Shown here: one piece after another, positions 1-11,042 of the stretch
Numbering within the stretch: the first letter of the stretch is position 1
Layout: each line of letters opens with the position of its first letter
DNA from: Neodiprion pinetum
Taxonomy: Eukaryota; Arthropoda; Insecta; Hymenoptera; Diprionidae
DNA: 64,000 nucleotides
NCBI RefSeq assembly: GCF_021155775.2
Contig: NC_060238.1
Coordinates: 24,706,470 to 24,770,469, forward strand
Direction: 5' to 3'
Position numbers and translations under genes: made by a program
The notes under the pieces: model-generated
Database searches by the model: none
What the model saw: only the letters and a program-made list of their open reading frames with translations
Told to the model about the DNA's origin: nothing

Positions 1-465
1 ATGAAAGGGTCGCAATAACGAATTTTCCAAAGTTGACCGATATCTGATTCACGTACAATTTTCGAGTTATAGAAAAGTGAAGTATTTAGATAATTTAAAA
101 TCTAAAACGGTCAAAGTACGTAAGAAATCCAAATTACTCGTATATACGTTCTTACTTATCCCGACCATTCTATATTCTGGCTTTCTATACTTTGACGTGT
201 TTGTATTTTGAATTTTTCTATAGCTCGTCTTTCTGTATTTCAAAATTGTATGTATTCGGGTTTACTCGTATTTGAAAATTTTATATTGTGAACGTTAGAT
301 TTTTTGATGAGTCTCCATTTTTTGCCCAACCCTTGAAAGAGCTTCTCTCTCCCTCTTCTTCTTCTTCTTTTTCTTCTTCTTTATCTCGATTCAATTTGCA
401 AGAAATTGTAACAAATATGTGTTACATTAGCCTGAAGTCGCTTATTTATATACGTATATATAAAT

Positions 466-575
466 ATAAAATTCGCATACTTACGGGCCGTGAAAGCCGA
501 AGAAAAGCAGAATTATGCAGTCTTAGGGATCTACGATCGAAAATATCCATACTAGATGAAAAAAACTTGAACTAA
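466..575 (+). pseudogene. Coding-like fragment, inverted partner of 825-876
   Basis: A short open stretch reads I-R-I-L-T-G-R-E-S-R-R-K-A-E-L-C. This nearly repeats a peptide encoded on the opposite strand at about 825-876 (I-R-I-L-T-G-H-E-S-R-R-K-A-E-I-C). Over roughly 50 bases the two copies differ at only a few positions, several of them third-codon positions. I do not recognise the family. Downstream of the shared part the frame soon ends at 575 with unrelated residues, and upstream it is AT-rich low-complexity sequence. It looks like a fragment or a duplicated short exon rather than a full gene. Confidence 0.3.
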
Positions 576-686
576 AATAAAACAAGGTGTGTGAAATATG
601 TTGTTTAAAAACTAGACTCGTCAAAGGAGTAGAGTTTTAACTCGTTTATTTATCTTTTATTGCACTTTTAAAAATTAATATTCCTT

Positions 687-1176
687 TCAATTGTTGATAA
701 AACTTTGTTCGTTACAATCAGGATATTGCTGGCGAAGTAACTGCGCTACTTGCAAAATAAATTGTTTTTGTGCTTCATTTTCCGTTAAAGTTCGATTATA
801 ATTTTGTATTAACCCTATACCGCATATTTCCGCTTTTCTTCGACTTTCATGGCCCGTAAGTATACGAATTTGAAGTCTAAAAAACCCTGCAAGGATATGC
901 TTGGAAAATTATTTTTAATTCAAACGTTTCGATAGCTACAGGATTTTTAATAGATAAAATTTGTTTTCGCGTGTCGTTTAAACGGGAAATTTCAAAAAAA
1001 AATTGAGCTAACAATTTGTCCAAACGGGAGAATTTTTTTCCCATTAAATAGGTCCTTTTAAGACCATAGATTCGATAGGTTATTTTTTTCGGCTCACCCT
1101 GATACATACGTAATATGTTAGGAGGAAAGAGAGGTTCGTTGATCTTTAATTTTTCAATTTTTTTTTTTTTTATCAC
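687..1176 (-). pseudogene. Putative unassigned gene fragment in two frames
   Basis: Two overlapping minus-strand open frames have ordinary, non-repetitive amino-acid composition. The upstream one (877-1176, 99 codons) is rich in Lys, Ile and Leu. The downstream one (687-908, 73 codons, no own Met) contains the R-I-L-T-G-H-E-S-R-R-K-A-E-I-C segment and then a Gln-rich helix-like stretch before TGA at 687-689. They could be two exons (a possible acceptor TTGCAG lies at 887-892) or one frame broken by a frameshift. I do not recognise the protein. The inverted copy at 466-520 suggests duplication of this piece. Confidence 0.28.
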
Positions 1177-3741
1177 ACTCTATCCTCCCTCCTCTCTTTC
1201 TCCCGGTTCCTTCTTTCTTTTGCTGCACATTCCTCGCGACGAGACGACGTCTAGCAGTCAATTCGATCGCGCGGCGCAGGAAGAGGAGGAAGAGGAGGAA
1301 GCGTGACGTGGCGGGGAGGATACTCCTCTTTTACACAATCTTCGTATACCAACCGCGACGAGAGAGGATCGTTAAACTCTCGCGATTTGATAGAAAAAAA
1401 ATTTCAATGAAAATAAACCTCACTTCGTAGTAATATCGCAAATCAATGAACTCGCGTCACGTTCAAATAGTTATCACCGTTATTGCAAAGATCCATGTCT
1501 GCGACGAAACTGCGTTATGTCGAAAATTTACAATTCTCACAAATTTAGTAATCGACAATCGTATAATAACCCAATTATAACGCATTTTTTTATGTATTAA
1601 AAATTTAGCTCCTAAAACAATGATTTTTTCGTCCAACGTTTCGTTATATATATATATATAACGTTACCAACTTCCGCAATTTCGTAGAAACGTTGATACC
1701 GCAACCCCCCCCCCTTCTTTCTATCCTTTCAAATTCGTTATCTTTGTATATCTACGCATGAGTTAATTTTATTTATCATCTTTTATGCGGCGAAATTTCA
1801 CCACCGTCGGTTTTTTTTTTTTTTTTTTTTCCACTTGTAATCGGTAGAACGATTTTTTATCCATACATATCGTATTATTTTACGAGACATTACATCTCTC
1901 GCGTGATGTAATAAAGAGTGTTGATTATGCTAAGTGGGTGAAAGGATCGATTGTTCAATATATGTATATACTTATGTATTGGGTGTTCCTCTTATTTTTT
2001 TATCACTTTTATTACAGTTTCTTCAAATCAAGTTCACAGTTAATATTATAGATATAATATGTATACAATAATTATTACTATATTCCGAAATTTTCCATGG
2101 ATCGTCGCTGCGCGCGTATAATTATGTAATAATAGAGCGGGGTTGAAATTCCGAATTTGAACCGTTACGAAAGCGACAAATTTCAAAATTTTTGCCGCAC
2201 CGATTTTTAATGACCAGTTCGCCATTCTCAGCCCGGTAAACTAAATCCCGTCTTTATCTCTGCGTGTCAAACGTTTTGTCAAAACAAAAATGAAAGAAAA
2301 GAAAAACACCGTGTATAAACTTAAACAAGTATGTATAAAGTAAAAAGTATGTAAAAAAATGAATTTAAATTAAAGAAAAATTCGTTGTAGTATTGATAAT
2401 TTGTCCAGTAAAATAGAGGAATTGTTATAATTATTAATATAATTATGTTTGTTACATAAGGTTATATTTAAAAACATAAATACATGCGCGCGTGCATGCT
2501 TGATCCAATGTATGATAAATAATAACTAACTTTCGCCGCTACTTTTACTTTTCACACTTTCGTAATAATCGTACAGCATATAATAATATACGGCAGCAGC
2601 AGCAGCAGCGAAGATTCTCTTCTTTCCTGGAACGAACGTTTTATTCCAGAGCAATCCTAATTGCATAGGTTATATACCTGCTTTTTATGCTGATGTAGGC
2701 TAACAATAGGAGACTTCCGGTCTCCCGGAAGAGAAGGAAGGAAGAAAAGAATTGAAGAAAAATGAATAAAAAAAATAAACAAATAAACCTGTTGAAGTTT
2801 TTAAAAAATAATTTAGTTACAATATTCGAATATAAATTCTCGGTAATCATGCTTATTACTATAATATGATAAGAAATAATTATTTTCAACGAACAACTGC
2901 AAGAGGGATTTTTTCTTTCTTTTCCTTCCTCCTTTTTTTCTTCTTACAATTTACAAGAGGGTGAAAAAATAGTTGATTCGACGCAAAATCGTTTGTCAAA
3001 CGGCTCCTCATTTAATTAAATTAAAACAAATCTTACGCGATTGATTGTATAATATGTTAAAAAAAATTGATCATAGCGTATTTTTATTATTATTATTGTT
3101 GTTTTATTTTTTGTGGTTATACATTACGAATGGTATATATTAATTATAACAATATATCAGGCCACAATTCCTGACCGAAGACTGAAAAGGTATACGTGTA
3201 TAACGTTATTAACAATAAGAACAAGAAGAATCGGGTCAATGACGTTCAATTAAAGTTATAGACACTGTGAAATACGTGAAGTGGCTCGCTTATGGCAGCA
3301 AAAGGGCGGCTCATTGTCAGTTCAGATATCATGAATACATTCGATCTTTAAACACCACCTACAATAATTATCGACGATTTATATTTTTTACCGAGTTCAA
3401 CGACCCTCGAATCGTCTGCACCTTTTTTTTTTTTTTTTTTTTTTTCGTCGTACTTTTAGAGACAGAGAGAATTAATAATTCTTAACCATTCAACTTAACG
3501 ATGGCAAATTGAAAATTCTTGCGACTCGCATTGAGAAAAATTTCAATTGTTATAGTAACTAGAGAAATTGAGTAAAGCCGGTATCGTTAAAAAAAAAACT
3601 GTTTGAATATTGTTGGTATTACGAAAAACGAGGTACGCGTAAACATTTTGCGATATCGTCGATCCTTTTTTGGTTATTGCAACGCAAAATCAGTTTGTGA
3701 GATTTACTTTACTTTTTAACTTGACGATATTTTCTTTTTAC

Positions 3742-3785
3742 TCTTCTTCTTCTTCTTCTTCTTCTTCTTCTTCTTCTTCTTCTTC
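3742..3785. repeat. (TTC)n microsatellite
   Basis: About 14 uninterrupted TTC/CTT units. Non-coding context. Confidence 0.9.
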
Positions 3786-4736
3786 AACTTGAATAACTGT
3801 AAATATGGAAATTTATCGATGCTCATGAAAAACAAAAGACGTACGTCTAATCAATATCGATAATATTTACGGAATGCATTTATGTTTGTAATACAATCCG
3901 GGATCTTTACACTTGTTCTGTTTATATTATTTGATTATTGATTTTTTTTATTTTATTTTTATTCCATAATCATCAATACAGTTACAACCGGGCTTAAATA
4001 TATTTATCCTTGGTGTTTTAATAATAACCAGAGGATTTTATTGTCTCGCCAAAAACACAGGCATATGTTATATATATATATATATATATATCAGACACGC
4101 CCCCCGACATCCGAGAGTTTAGTTTCACTTTCGTCTCGCCACTCTCTTTCTCTCTCTCTCTTTTTCTCTCGCCTGATGATAACTTCTGATGACACCGATG
4201 TATGTAGGCTATACACGAACCGCCTACCTATTCGTTATCATCAATGCCACTCTTCTGACGGTCAGCCGTAAACCTGAAATTTTTTCCTTCGGAAATCACG
4301 CCCCGCTTCTATCCAATCTTGACCCGCTCAATTTCAAAACGACAAAAAAATTCACTCAAAATGCCATTTTTTTTTTTTTTTTTTTTCCAGCAAAGAAACA
4401 GTTTTTGGAACAATTTTCAGACTTTTTAGAATAGTTTTACGAAACGAATAGCGGTAGACACAATTTCACCCCTGTTTCATATACTTGACAATTATATTTA
4501 ATATGCGGTATTGCATATATGTATATACATCTATAAGGGTATGCAAAAAAAAAAAAAATTACCATCGCATAATGTTATATTCTTTCGCTCTTTCGTGTAT
4601 ACATAAAAAATTTTTCGCCGATCACGCCAAGTAAATTATTAAAGATAAGGCTCAAGCCTTTTAAATTGTCGTTGGCGATTATTGCTATTATTATTACTGT
4701 TGTTATTATTGTCATTATTATTATTGCGGTTGTTGC

Positions 4737-4737
<1 letters not shown>

Positions 4738-4779
<42 letters not shown>
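4738..4779. repeat. (GTT)n microsatellite
   Basis: About 14 GTT units followed by ATT units. It produces spurious poly-Val, poly-Asn and poly-Thr open frames on both strands. Confidence 0.9.
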
Positions 4780-6678
4780 ATTATTATTATCATACACGAC
4801 GGCTGTGCAACAGAAACATTGAGAACGTTTGGTGTTATCGGTATTCTTCTTATCTCTTACTTGCACTTATCTAAATATAAATGTATGCAAGTATATATAT
4901 TGTGTAGAAAACACAGTGAGAACGGTTTTTCCTTTTTTTTTTTTTTCCTTCTTTTAATCGTTCTTGTCTTATATCTTTGTCGTTTTCTGTTTTGACGGAA
5001 ACAAATGATAAAATATTCTGTACGCGAAAGAAAGTAGCATATATATATATATATATAATGCATATTTACATATCTGTCGAGTATATAATTAATACCGCCT
5101 CCCAACGTAAACAAGCTGATTACACACACACACACACACACACATATATATTTGTAGCCTCGCTTAAATATCTATGTATGCACATAGTTTTATGTATTAC
5201 ATCGTATCGTGCCGCAGCGTGAATATATTTTTCACGCATATCGCTAATATGCATCCCCTGTGAGTCATGCTCGTCATTTGATTTATCATTATTTCATTCA
5301 TTTACTCGCAAATGTAATCGAGTCAAATTCACGTGAGGCGTTATGGAAATTTTCTTTTATTTTCTTATTTTTTATTTGATTTTTGTTTTTCTCCTTTTCT
5401 GCCTCGAGTTCTAAGGTATATCAATGATTTTTAACACTGTAATTAAAAAAATCCGAGGATGAGCAGAAGGAAAAAGAAATTTAGCTTAATATTAAAACTT
5501 CTTTTTTTTTTTTCTTATTTTTCTCTTCGCACTCCAAAGCTTTTTCACTAGATGATGATCATTGAATGGAAAGAATGTAGAACGAAAATTTTACATATTA
5601 TATATACCGTGATTTAAACAGACGAAGGAGAATTTTTTTCATCAATTCATTGCATAATAGTTTTTATATTCATTATTACACGCGTGATTAGAACGAATAT
5701 TTATGAACTGGGATCGCAATATTATAAAAACGCAAAGTCGATTACGGATTACTTTCGCATTTTGTGCAGATAATGAGATTTTTTATTTTTGAGATCGATA
5801 TATATACTCTGTACGATTTTACGAACGAAGATTGATTTTTCATCGTAACAATCGAGAAAATAAAAAACACGTAAATTTTCTTTGTTACGCATATATTTCA
5901 CGCACATGCGGAGGACGTTTGCTGCTTTTTTATTATTATTTTTGTTATTATTATTTTCTTTCTCTTTCCCTCCCTTCTCGAATACTCAGCCGCTGCGTCA
6001 AACGATGAATAACTCGTTATATTCTTTCGTAGAACACAAAGAGTTCCACTGTCGCTGAAGAATCACGCACGTCACATGTATGTATGCATATACGCTTTAA
6101 ATAAATAACGTATCCAATTTTTAGATACGTCACGCGTACGAATCGCGTATATAGTCACATGTTCGTGAATTTGATCGTAATTTTTATTTTCTGAAAAAAA
6201 AGGAAGAAGAAGAAGAGACAAAAAGAAATAATAACGCTGGCATTCACGCTCTACCTTTTTCAATTCACCTCCAATTCACACATCCGTAATGTAAGTCTGA
6301 CGAGTCGTTGAACACCTTAAGATTACGTGTCAGTCCTACTCTTACCGACCGAGGAAACTCGCCCTTTTTCATCCTATATTAAATAAACAGAGCTGAACGG
6401 AAAGGGATGAAATTTCTACGGTGCGTCGCTTTTTCGTAACGGAATTCGGGAAATTTAATCATGTACCGAAAATCGACCATCTTTTATTTATGAAATCATT
6501 GCGATTACCGGTTCTCGTCTAGCGATATCAATATTGCATGAAAACAGTCTCACGATTGGCTCATTTTACTCCTCATTCTCTCCGGAATCGCTCAAATTAT
6601 CTAAGCTGTGCACTTTTTCGTTAGTGAAATCGGGGGAAATTTGGGAATAGTTACAAGTGTAAGAAAAAAATAAATAAA

Positions 6679-6980
6679 TGTAAGCTTGGGTACGTCACCA
6701 AGCTACGTAGCGCCGCGCGTTGGCTCATGCGCAAAGAGTCAGTATGAAAGATGACTCCGAGCTACGAGCACTAATGACAATACAAAAGTCATAACAAAGG
6801 TTTGCTATCGGCAACTGTATTGATTCAGGTTAGTTTGTAAGTGTGTGCGATTAATGTAAATAACTTATCGTTTTGTTAACTCTTGTAAATATTTGATATT
6901 TCAGTTGTTTACTACATCATACAAGTGTTGATTAATAACCTCAAATCCACTCCATCAAAGTTCCTTGTCTGTCGCTTACA
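6679..6980 (+). repeat. 5' LTR
   Basis: 302 bp, TGTAAGC...GCTTACA. By eye it matches the 3' copy at 11043-11344 at every base. It is followed by only 10 nt before the gag ATG. Confidence 0.95.
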
Positions 6981-6990
6981 AATCAATACA

Positions 6991-8061
6991 ATGGAGAAAA
7001 AAGCAAAATTTTACTTCGTCTCGGAGGCTGGCATAGACTCAGCAAAAAGTACAGCAGTGAAAGTAAAAAAAATTCAGCTGCTTGGGCAAGAGGAAAGTTT
7101 TTTGTTTCCAGCGGACAAGCAGACGAGAGCTCAGCATGATAAGCTTTTCGAGAATGCTATTGTGAAGAACGTAGTCAAGAGTCTGAAGCAACGCAACAAA
7201 TTTCGTAATGTAGTATTGACATTGTCTGAAGAACTGGAAAACATCTACTTGGATGAGGAAGGTAATGTGGTTTTTCATGACGAATATCTTGAAGAGGATA
7301 CCCCAATGCAAGAGGCAAGCGGAAACAGAGAGGCATCAGCCACGAGTGAGAGGAAAACGAGCTCGCTCGTGAAAGACATGGTAGTGGAAAAGTTTAATGG
7401 TGAGAATATGAATGCGAGTAATTGGATGCGTTTATATGTGCAGGAGTGTGACAGAGTGGGTATCGCGCAAAACAAATACGCGGAAGTTTTGAGATTGTTC
7501 CTAGAGAAGGGAGCGTTAGATTGGTATAGCGTATCGGTAAAACAGATTTCTTTATTGAACTGGGAAGCGTGGAATAACTCTTTTATCGACACCTTTGCCG
7601 CGCAGTCCTGGGTAGACATTGAGTATGCTTACAATTTCAAATTTTACAGCGGATCGTTACTAGAGTATGCGCTAAAGAAAAGGAGCTTATTATTAGAAGC
7701 GGATGATAGCCTATCCGTAAGCACTCAAATAAACATGATCGTGATTAGTTTACCAAAGTTTATTCAAAATAAACTAGATAGAAAGTCCATCGGGTGTGTA
7801 GACAGTCTCATGTCAAAACTAAAACAAATTGGGAAAATAAGTGATAAGAAAAACGAAAATGTAAACAAGAAAAGCTCAAATGAGAAAAGGCCATGTAGTA
7901 TTTGCGAAAAACTAGGATATAGAAATAGATTCCATTTGGAAACAGTATGCCATAACAAAGATAGGCAAAGTAAAAATCCTAAAAATGAAAATATCAGGGT
8001 CACAAATAATAATGAAGTTCAGGAGATATTAGCTAGGCAAGAGGAATCAAAAAACGATTAG
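6991..8061 (+). CDS. gag: Gag-like protein of the gypsy element
   Basis: 356 codons, ending TAG at 8059-8061. The frame is open further upstream into the LTR but has no ATG there, so ATG 6991 is the first possible Met start, just 10 nt after the LTR. The N-terminal part has no hallmark I recognise. The middle (around residues 130-270) has the helical, Trp-containing character of a Ty3/gypsy capsid. Near the C-terminus (about residues 300-320) is a Cys-His cluster of the form C-x2-C-x9-H-x4-C. This is wider than the usual C-x2-C-x4-H-x4-C nucleocapsid knuckle, and only one copy is present. The role is packaging of the element's RNA into virus-like particles (family knowledge). The 3' end overlaps pol. 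Confidence 0.8.
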   Translation: MEKKAKFYFVSEAGIDSAKSTAVKVKKIQLLGQEESFLFPADKQTRAQHDKLFENAIVKNVVKSLKQRNKFRNVVLTLSEELENIYLDEEGNVVFHDEYLEEDTPMQEASGNREASATSERKTSSLVKDMVVEKFNGENMNASNWMRLYVQECDRVGIAQNKYAEVLRLFLEKGALDWYSVSVKQISLLNWEAWNNSFIDTFAAQSWVDIEYAYNFKFYSGSLLEYALKKRSLLLEADDSLSVSTQINMIVISLPKFIQNKLDRKSIGCVDSLMSKLKQIGKISDKKNENVNKKSSNEKRPCSICEKLGYRNRFHLETVCHNKDRQSKNPKNENIRVTNNNEVQEILARQEESKND

Positions 8062-11033
8062 TCCTCCCACTTATAAAAATAAAAATATTTGCAAATGGCA
8101 ATCCAGCAACAGCTTTATACGACTCTGGATCAAATGTTTCTTTGATCAGTAGTACATTCATAACTAATAAAAAAAATATTAAACAAATAATAAGTGGGAG
8201 AGATACCATCAAAGGTTTAGCTGGGATTGCAAAAACGGAGGGCATTGTAGATTTAAGAATAAAAATTTGTAACATCGAGGAGAATTTTCAATTTTTCATT
8301 GTTAAAGGAAATGCTATGGATGGTGAATTTTTGATTGGATTAGATGCGATAAAAAAATTCAGGTTATGCCAAGATGAAAATTTGAGGATATCTCAAAAAC
8401 AGGAAAATACAAAATTGGTCAAGAAAAGTAATTTCAGTAAAATGAGCGCAAAAAAAATCGATGAAATAATACAAAAAAATGAGAAAATATTTGCAAAATC
8501 AAAATTTGACATAGGAACAGTAAAGGGTTATGAAGCCACAGTAAAGTTGACAGAAAATAGGTACATTTCAAAGAAACCATATAAATGCTCTTTTCAAGAC
8601 AAAGCAGAAATTGAAAACCAAGTAGAGGAATTATTAAATGCAGATTTAATAGAGGAGTCAAGCAGTCCTTTTGCAGCTCCTGTAACCTTGGCTTACAAGA
8701 AAGAGGAAGGAAAAAAACAAAAAAATCGTTTATGTATGGACTTTAAGGAACTAAACAAGATTATAGTTCCAGAGAGTCAACCATTCCCTAGGATAGAAGA
8801 TCTTACCGTACGTGCCAGAAATTGTAAGTTTTTTACAAAATTAGACGTTAATTCGGCGTTTTGGTCGATCCCGATACGTGCGAAGGATAGATACAAGCTA
8901 GCCTTTGTAACACATAATAGGCACTTACAATGGAAATGCTTACCTTTCGGCTTAAAATCTGCTTCTGCCATTTTCCAAAGAGTTTTAGCAGGTATAATAA
9001 AAAAAAATAAATTGGATGCATTTACCGTAAATTACATAGATGACATTTTAGTGTTTTCCAAGACATACGAGGAACATTTACAACATGTAGATATAGTATT
9101 GCAAATATTACATGATCAAGGCTTTAAATTGAACAAGAACAAATGTCAATTTGCTCAAGAAAGGATAACCTATCTGGGTCACGAAATTGAAAACAATATG
9201 GTTAAACCAATAAATGATAATTTAGTCGCTATCAAAAACTTTCCTATACCTACATCAATAACACATATTAGACAATTTTTAGGAAAAGTAAACTTTTACT
9301 TGGAGTTCATCCCAAATCATGTTGTCCTACTAGATCCTTTGCGAAATTTGTTAAGGAAGAATGTAACTTTCCACTGGTCTGAAGAATGTAGGAATAGTTT
9401 CAATTTAACAAAACAATTTTTATGTACAGTTCCAGCTTTGGCAATATTCGATCCAGAAGCTCCAATATTTATTTTCACAGATGCAAGTAATAAAGGAGTT
9501 GGAGCCATATTGAAGCAACCACAAAAAGACAATTCCTTAAAATCAGTATTTTTCTTTTCTAGAAAATTGACTGATGCTCAAAAAAGAAAAAAAGCAATTT
9601 ATATAGAAGCCCTGGCTATTAAAGAAGCCATTTTGTATTGGCAATTCCATCTAATAGGAAAAAAGTTCATTATTTTTACGGATCATAAGCCACTAGAAAA
9701 CTTCAACATAAAAAAATGTAGTGACATGGAATTAGTGAATATTTTAAATTATATTTCAATGCTCGACTTTGACATCATATACAATCCTGGCAAGGAAAAT
9801 TCTGAAGCTGATTGTTTATCGAGAAATCCAGTTTTGGAACCTCGAGAAGATACAGAGTTAGACTACGCAATTAGAACCTCAAATTTATTAAAATTAATAG
9901 ATATTAAAGAAAATCAAAAAGCATTAAGAGTAGATGATAAGTGCATCATAAAAGAAAACATAATTTATAAAGTATTAAACAAAAGAGAAAAAATTTGGAT
10001 CACCGAAGATTTCGGAAAATCTCTTATCAAGGACATGCATGTAGATCAAGGTCACATAGGCACAAAACAACTAATATTAACTTTCGGTCAAAAATTTTAT
10101 TTTAAAAACATGTACAAACACATAAAAATGACCTGCAGATCTTGCGAAACTTGCATTAAAAATAAATCCAGAATAGGCTGCTTCAAAGCACCCTTATCTC
10201 AACTTGGTCCAGCAAAGGAACCCTTCGAAATTATTTCCATAGACACAATAGGAGGTTTCAAAGGCAATAAGAGTACAAAAAAATATTTACACCTGGCAGT
10301 GGACCACTTCACTAGATTCACCTACATAGTAACCTCAAAAACTCAAATGGCAAAAGACTTCATAAATCTAATTAAGAAAATAGAGAAAAATGGAAACATA
10401 AAATTAATTCTATCAGATCAATACCCTGGCATAAATTCAACTCAGTTCAAACAACATCTAAGTAAACAAAACATAGCACTGGTTTTCACGGCAGTGGACT
10501 GTGCATTTTCTAATGGATTAAACGAAAGAACAAACCAAACTCTCGTAAACAGAATAAGATGTAGAATCTATGAGCATAGAGAAAAATCATGGCCTCAGAT
10601 AGCAGAAGAATGCACGCAGGACTACAACAACACAATTCATAGCTCAACCGGATTCACACCGAATTACTTGCTCACAGGCTCTAACAAGTCATTTTTGCCA
10701 GATGAGTTGAATGATAACAATTTGTCAAATTTAATCAGCAACAGAGAAATAGCGTTCAGAAGATCTAAACAAATACACGACCAAAATAAGGAATATTATG
10801 ATAAGAATGTAAAGCGAATAGACTATAAGGTAGGAGATTTAGTTTATGTTCAGAGCGTTAATAAACTAAATAAGGATAAATTGGACCCAATCAGAACAGG
10901 TCCCTTTAGAATTAAAAAAAAAATTTCAGATGTAATGTTTTTGTTAAATAGTAGAGCCAGAAAAAACGAATCAAACATTTTTCATGCCAGCAAGCTGGTT
11001 CCTTATTTTGACGATGCGCTACATCGGTCTTGA
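8037..11033 (+). CDS. pol: Pol polyprotein: protease, RT, RNase H, integrase
   Basis: An open frame of 998 codons in the -1 frame relative to gag. It has no ATG near its start, so it is expected as a Gag-Pol fusion. Domains in order: aspartic protease with the D-S-G catalytic triplet (Asp codon at 8121); reverse transcriptase with the Y-I-D-D active site at 9033-9044; RNase H with T-D-A-S near 9478 and a later T-D-H-K-P motif; an integrase HHCC zinc finger around 10035-10155; an integrase core with the I-D-T-I-G region, a later S-D-Q-Y-P Asp, and the N-E-R Glu for a complete D,D,E set; and a C-terminal module with T-G-P-F-R-I, the GPY/F motif of Ty3/gypsy integrases. The stop is TGA at 11031-11033, touching the polypurine tract. 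No frameshift or premature stop is seen. Confidence 0.93.
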   Translation, partial: ARGIKKRLVLPLIKIKIFANGNPATALYDSGSNVSLISSTFITNKKNIKQIISGRDTIKGLAGIAKTEGIVDLRIKICNIEENFQFFIVKGNAMDGEFLIGLDAIKKFRLCQDENLRISQKQENTKLVKKSNFSKMSAKKIDEIIQKNEKIFAKSKFDIGTVKGYEATVKLTENRYISKKPYKCSFQDKAEIENQVEELLNADLIEESSSPFAAPVTLAYKKEEGKKQKNRLCMDFKELNKIIVPESQPFPRIEDLTVRARNCKFFTKLDVNSAFWSIPIRAKDRYKLAFVTHNRHLQWKCLPFGLKSASAIFQRVLAGIIKKNKLDAFTVNYIDDILVFSKTYEEHLQHVDIVLQILHDQGFKLNKNKCQFAQERITYLGHEIENNMVKPINDNLVAIKNFPIPTSITHIRQFLGKVNFYLEFIPNHVVLLDPLRNLLRKNVTFHWSEECRNSFNLTKQFLCTVPALAIFDPEAPIFIFTDASNKGVGAILKQPQKDNSLKSVFFFSRKLTDAQKRKKAIYIEALAIKEAILYWQFHLIGKKFIIFTDHKPLENFNIKKCSDMELVNILNYISMLDFDIIYNPGKENSEADCLSRNPVLEPREDTELDYAIRTSNLLKLIDIKENQKALRVDDKCIIKENIIYKVLNKREKIWITEDFGKSLIKDMHVDQGHIGTKQLILTFGQKFYFKNMYKHIKMTCRSCETCIKNKSRIGCFKAPLSQLGPAKEPFEIISIDTIGGFKGNKSTKKYLHLAVDHFTRFTYIVTSKTQMAKDFINLIKKIEKNGNIKLILSDQYPGINSTQFKQHLSKQNIALVFTAVDCAFSNGLNERTNQTLVNRIRCRIYEHREKSWPQIAEECTQDYNNTIHSSTGFTPNYLLTGSNKSFLPDELNDNNLSNLISNREIAFRRSKQIHDQNKEYYDKNVKRIDYKVGDLVYVQSVNKLNKDKLDPIRTGPFRIKKKISDVMFLLNSRARKNESNIFHASKLVPYFDDALHRS
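8049..8055 (+). promoter_or_regulatory. -1 ribosomal frameshift site A_AAA_AAC
   Basis: In the gag frame the bases read tcA AAA AAC gat TAG, so the heptamer AAAAAAC is in exactly the X_XXY_YYZ register of known -1 slippery sites. It lies 3 nt before the gag stop codon. The pol frame is -1 relative to gag and is open from 8037, so a slip here joins gag to protease. I did not find a convincing downstream pseudoknot by eye. Confidence 0.8.
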
Positions 11034-11042
11034 GAGGGGGGA
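11032..11042 (+). other. Polypurine tract
   Basis: GAGAGGGGGGA sits directly before the 3' LTR, the expected plus-strand primer for reverse transcription. It overlaps the pol stop codon. Confidence 0.85.

Larger units (their letters stand above)
1177..6678. other. Non-coding AT-rich stretch with microsatellites
   Basis: No supportable gene is seen here. The open frames are short and come largely from simple repeats: poly-T tracts (about 1810-1830, 3422-3445, 4368-4387), a TTC tract, a GTT tract, TA tracts and a CA tract near 5124-5143. If lap starts to the left of the window, this would be first-intron or upstream DNA, but I could not find the missing lap exon. Confidence 0.5.

Noticed and set aside
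4575..4995. Poly-Thr, poly-Asn and poly-Val open frames
   Set aside because: Produced by the GTT/ATT microsatellite in different frames.
8033..9532. Minus-strand frames across gag-pol
   Set aside because: Antisense shadows of the retrotransposon coding sequence.
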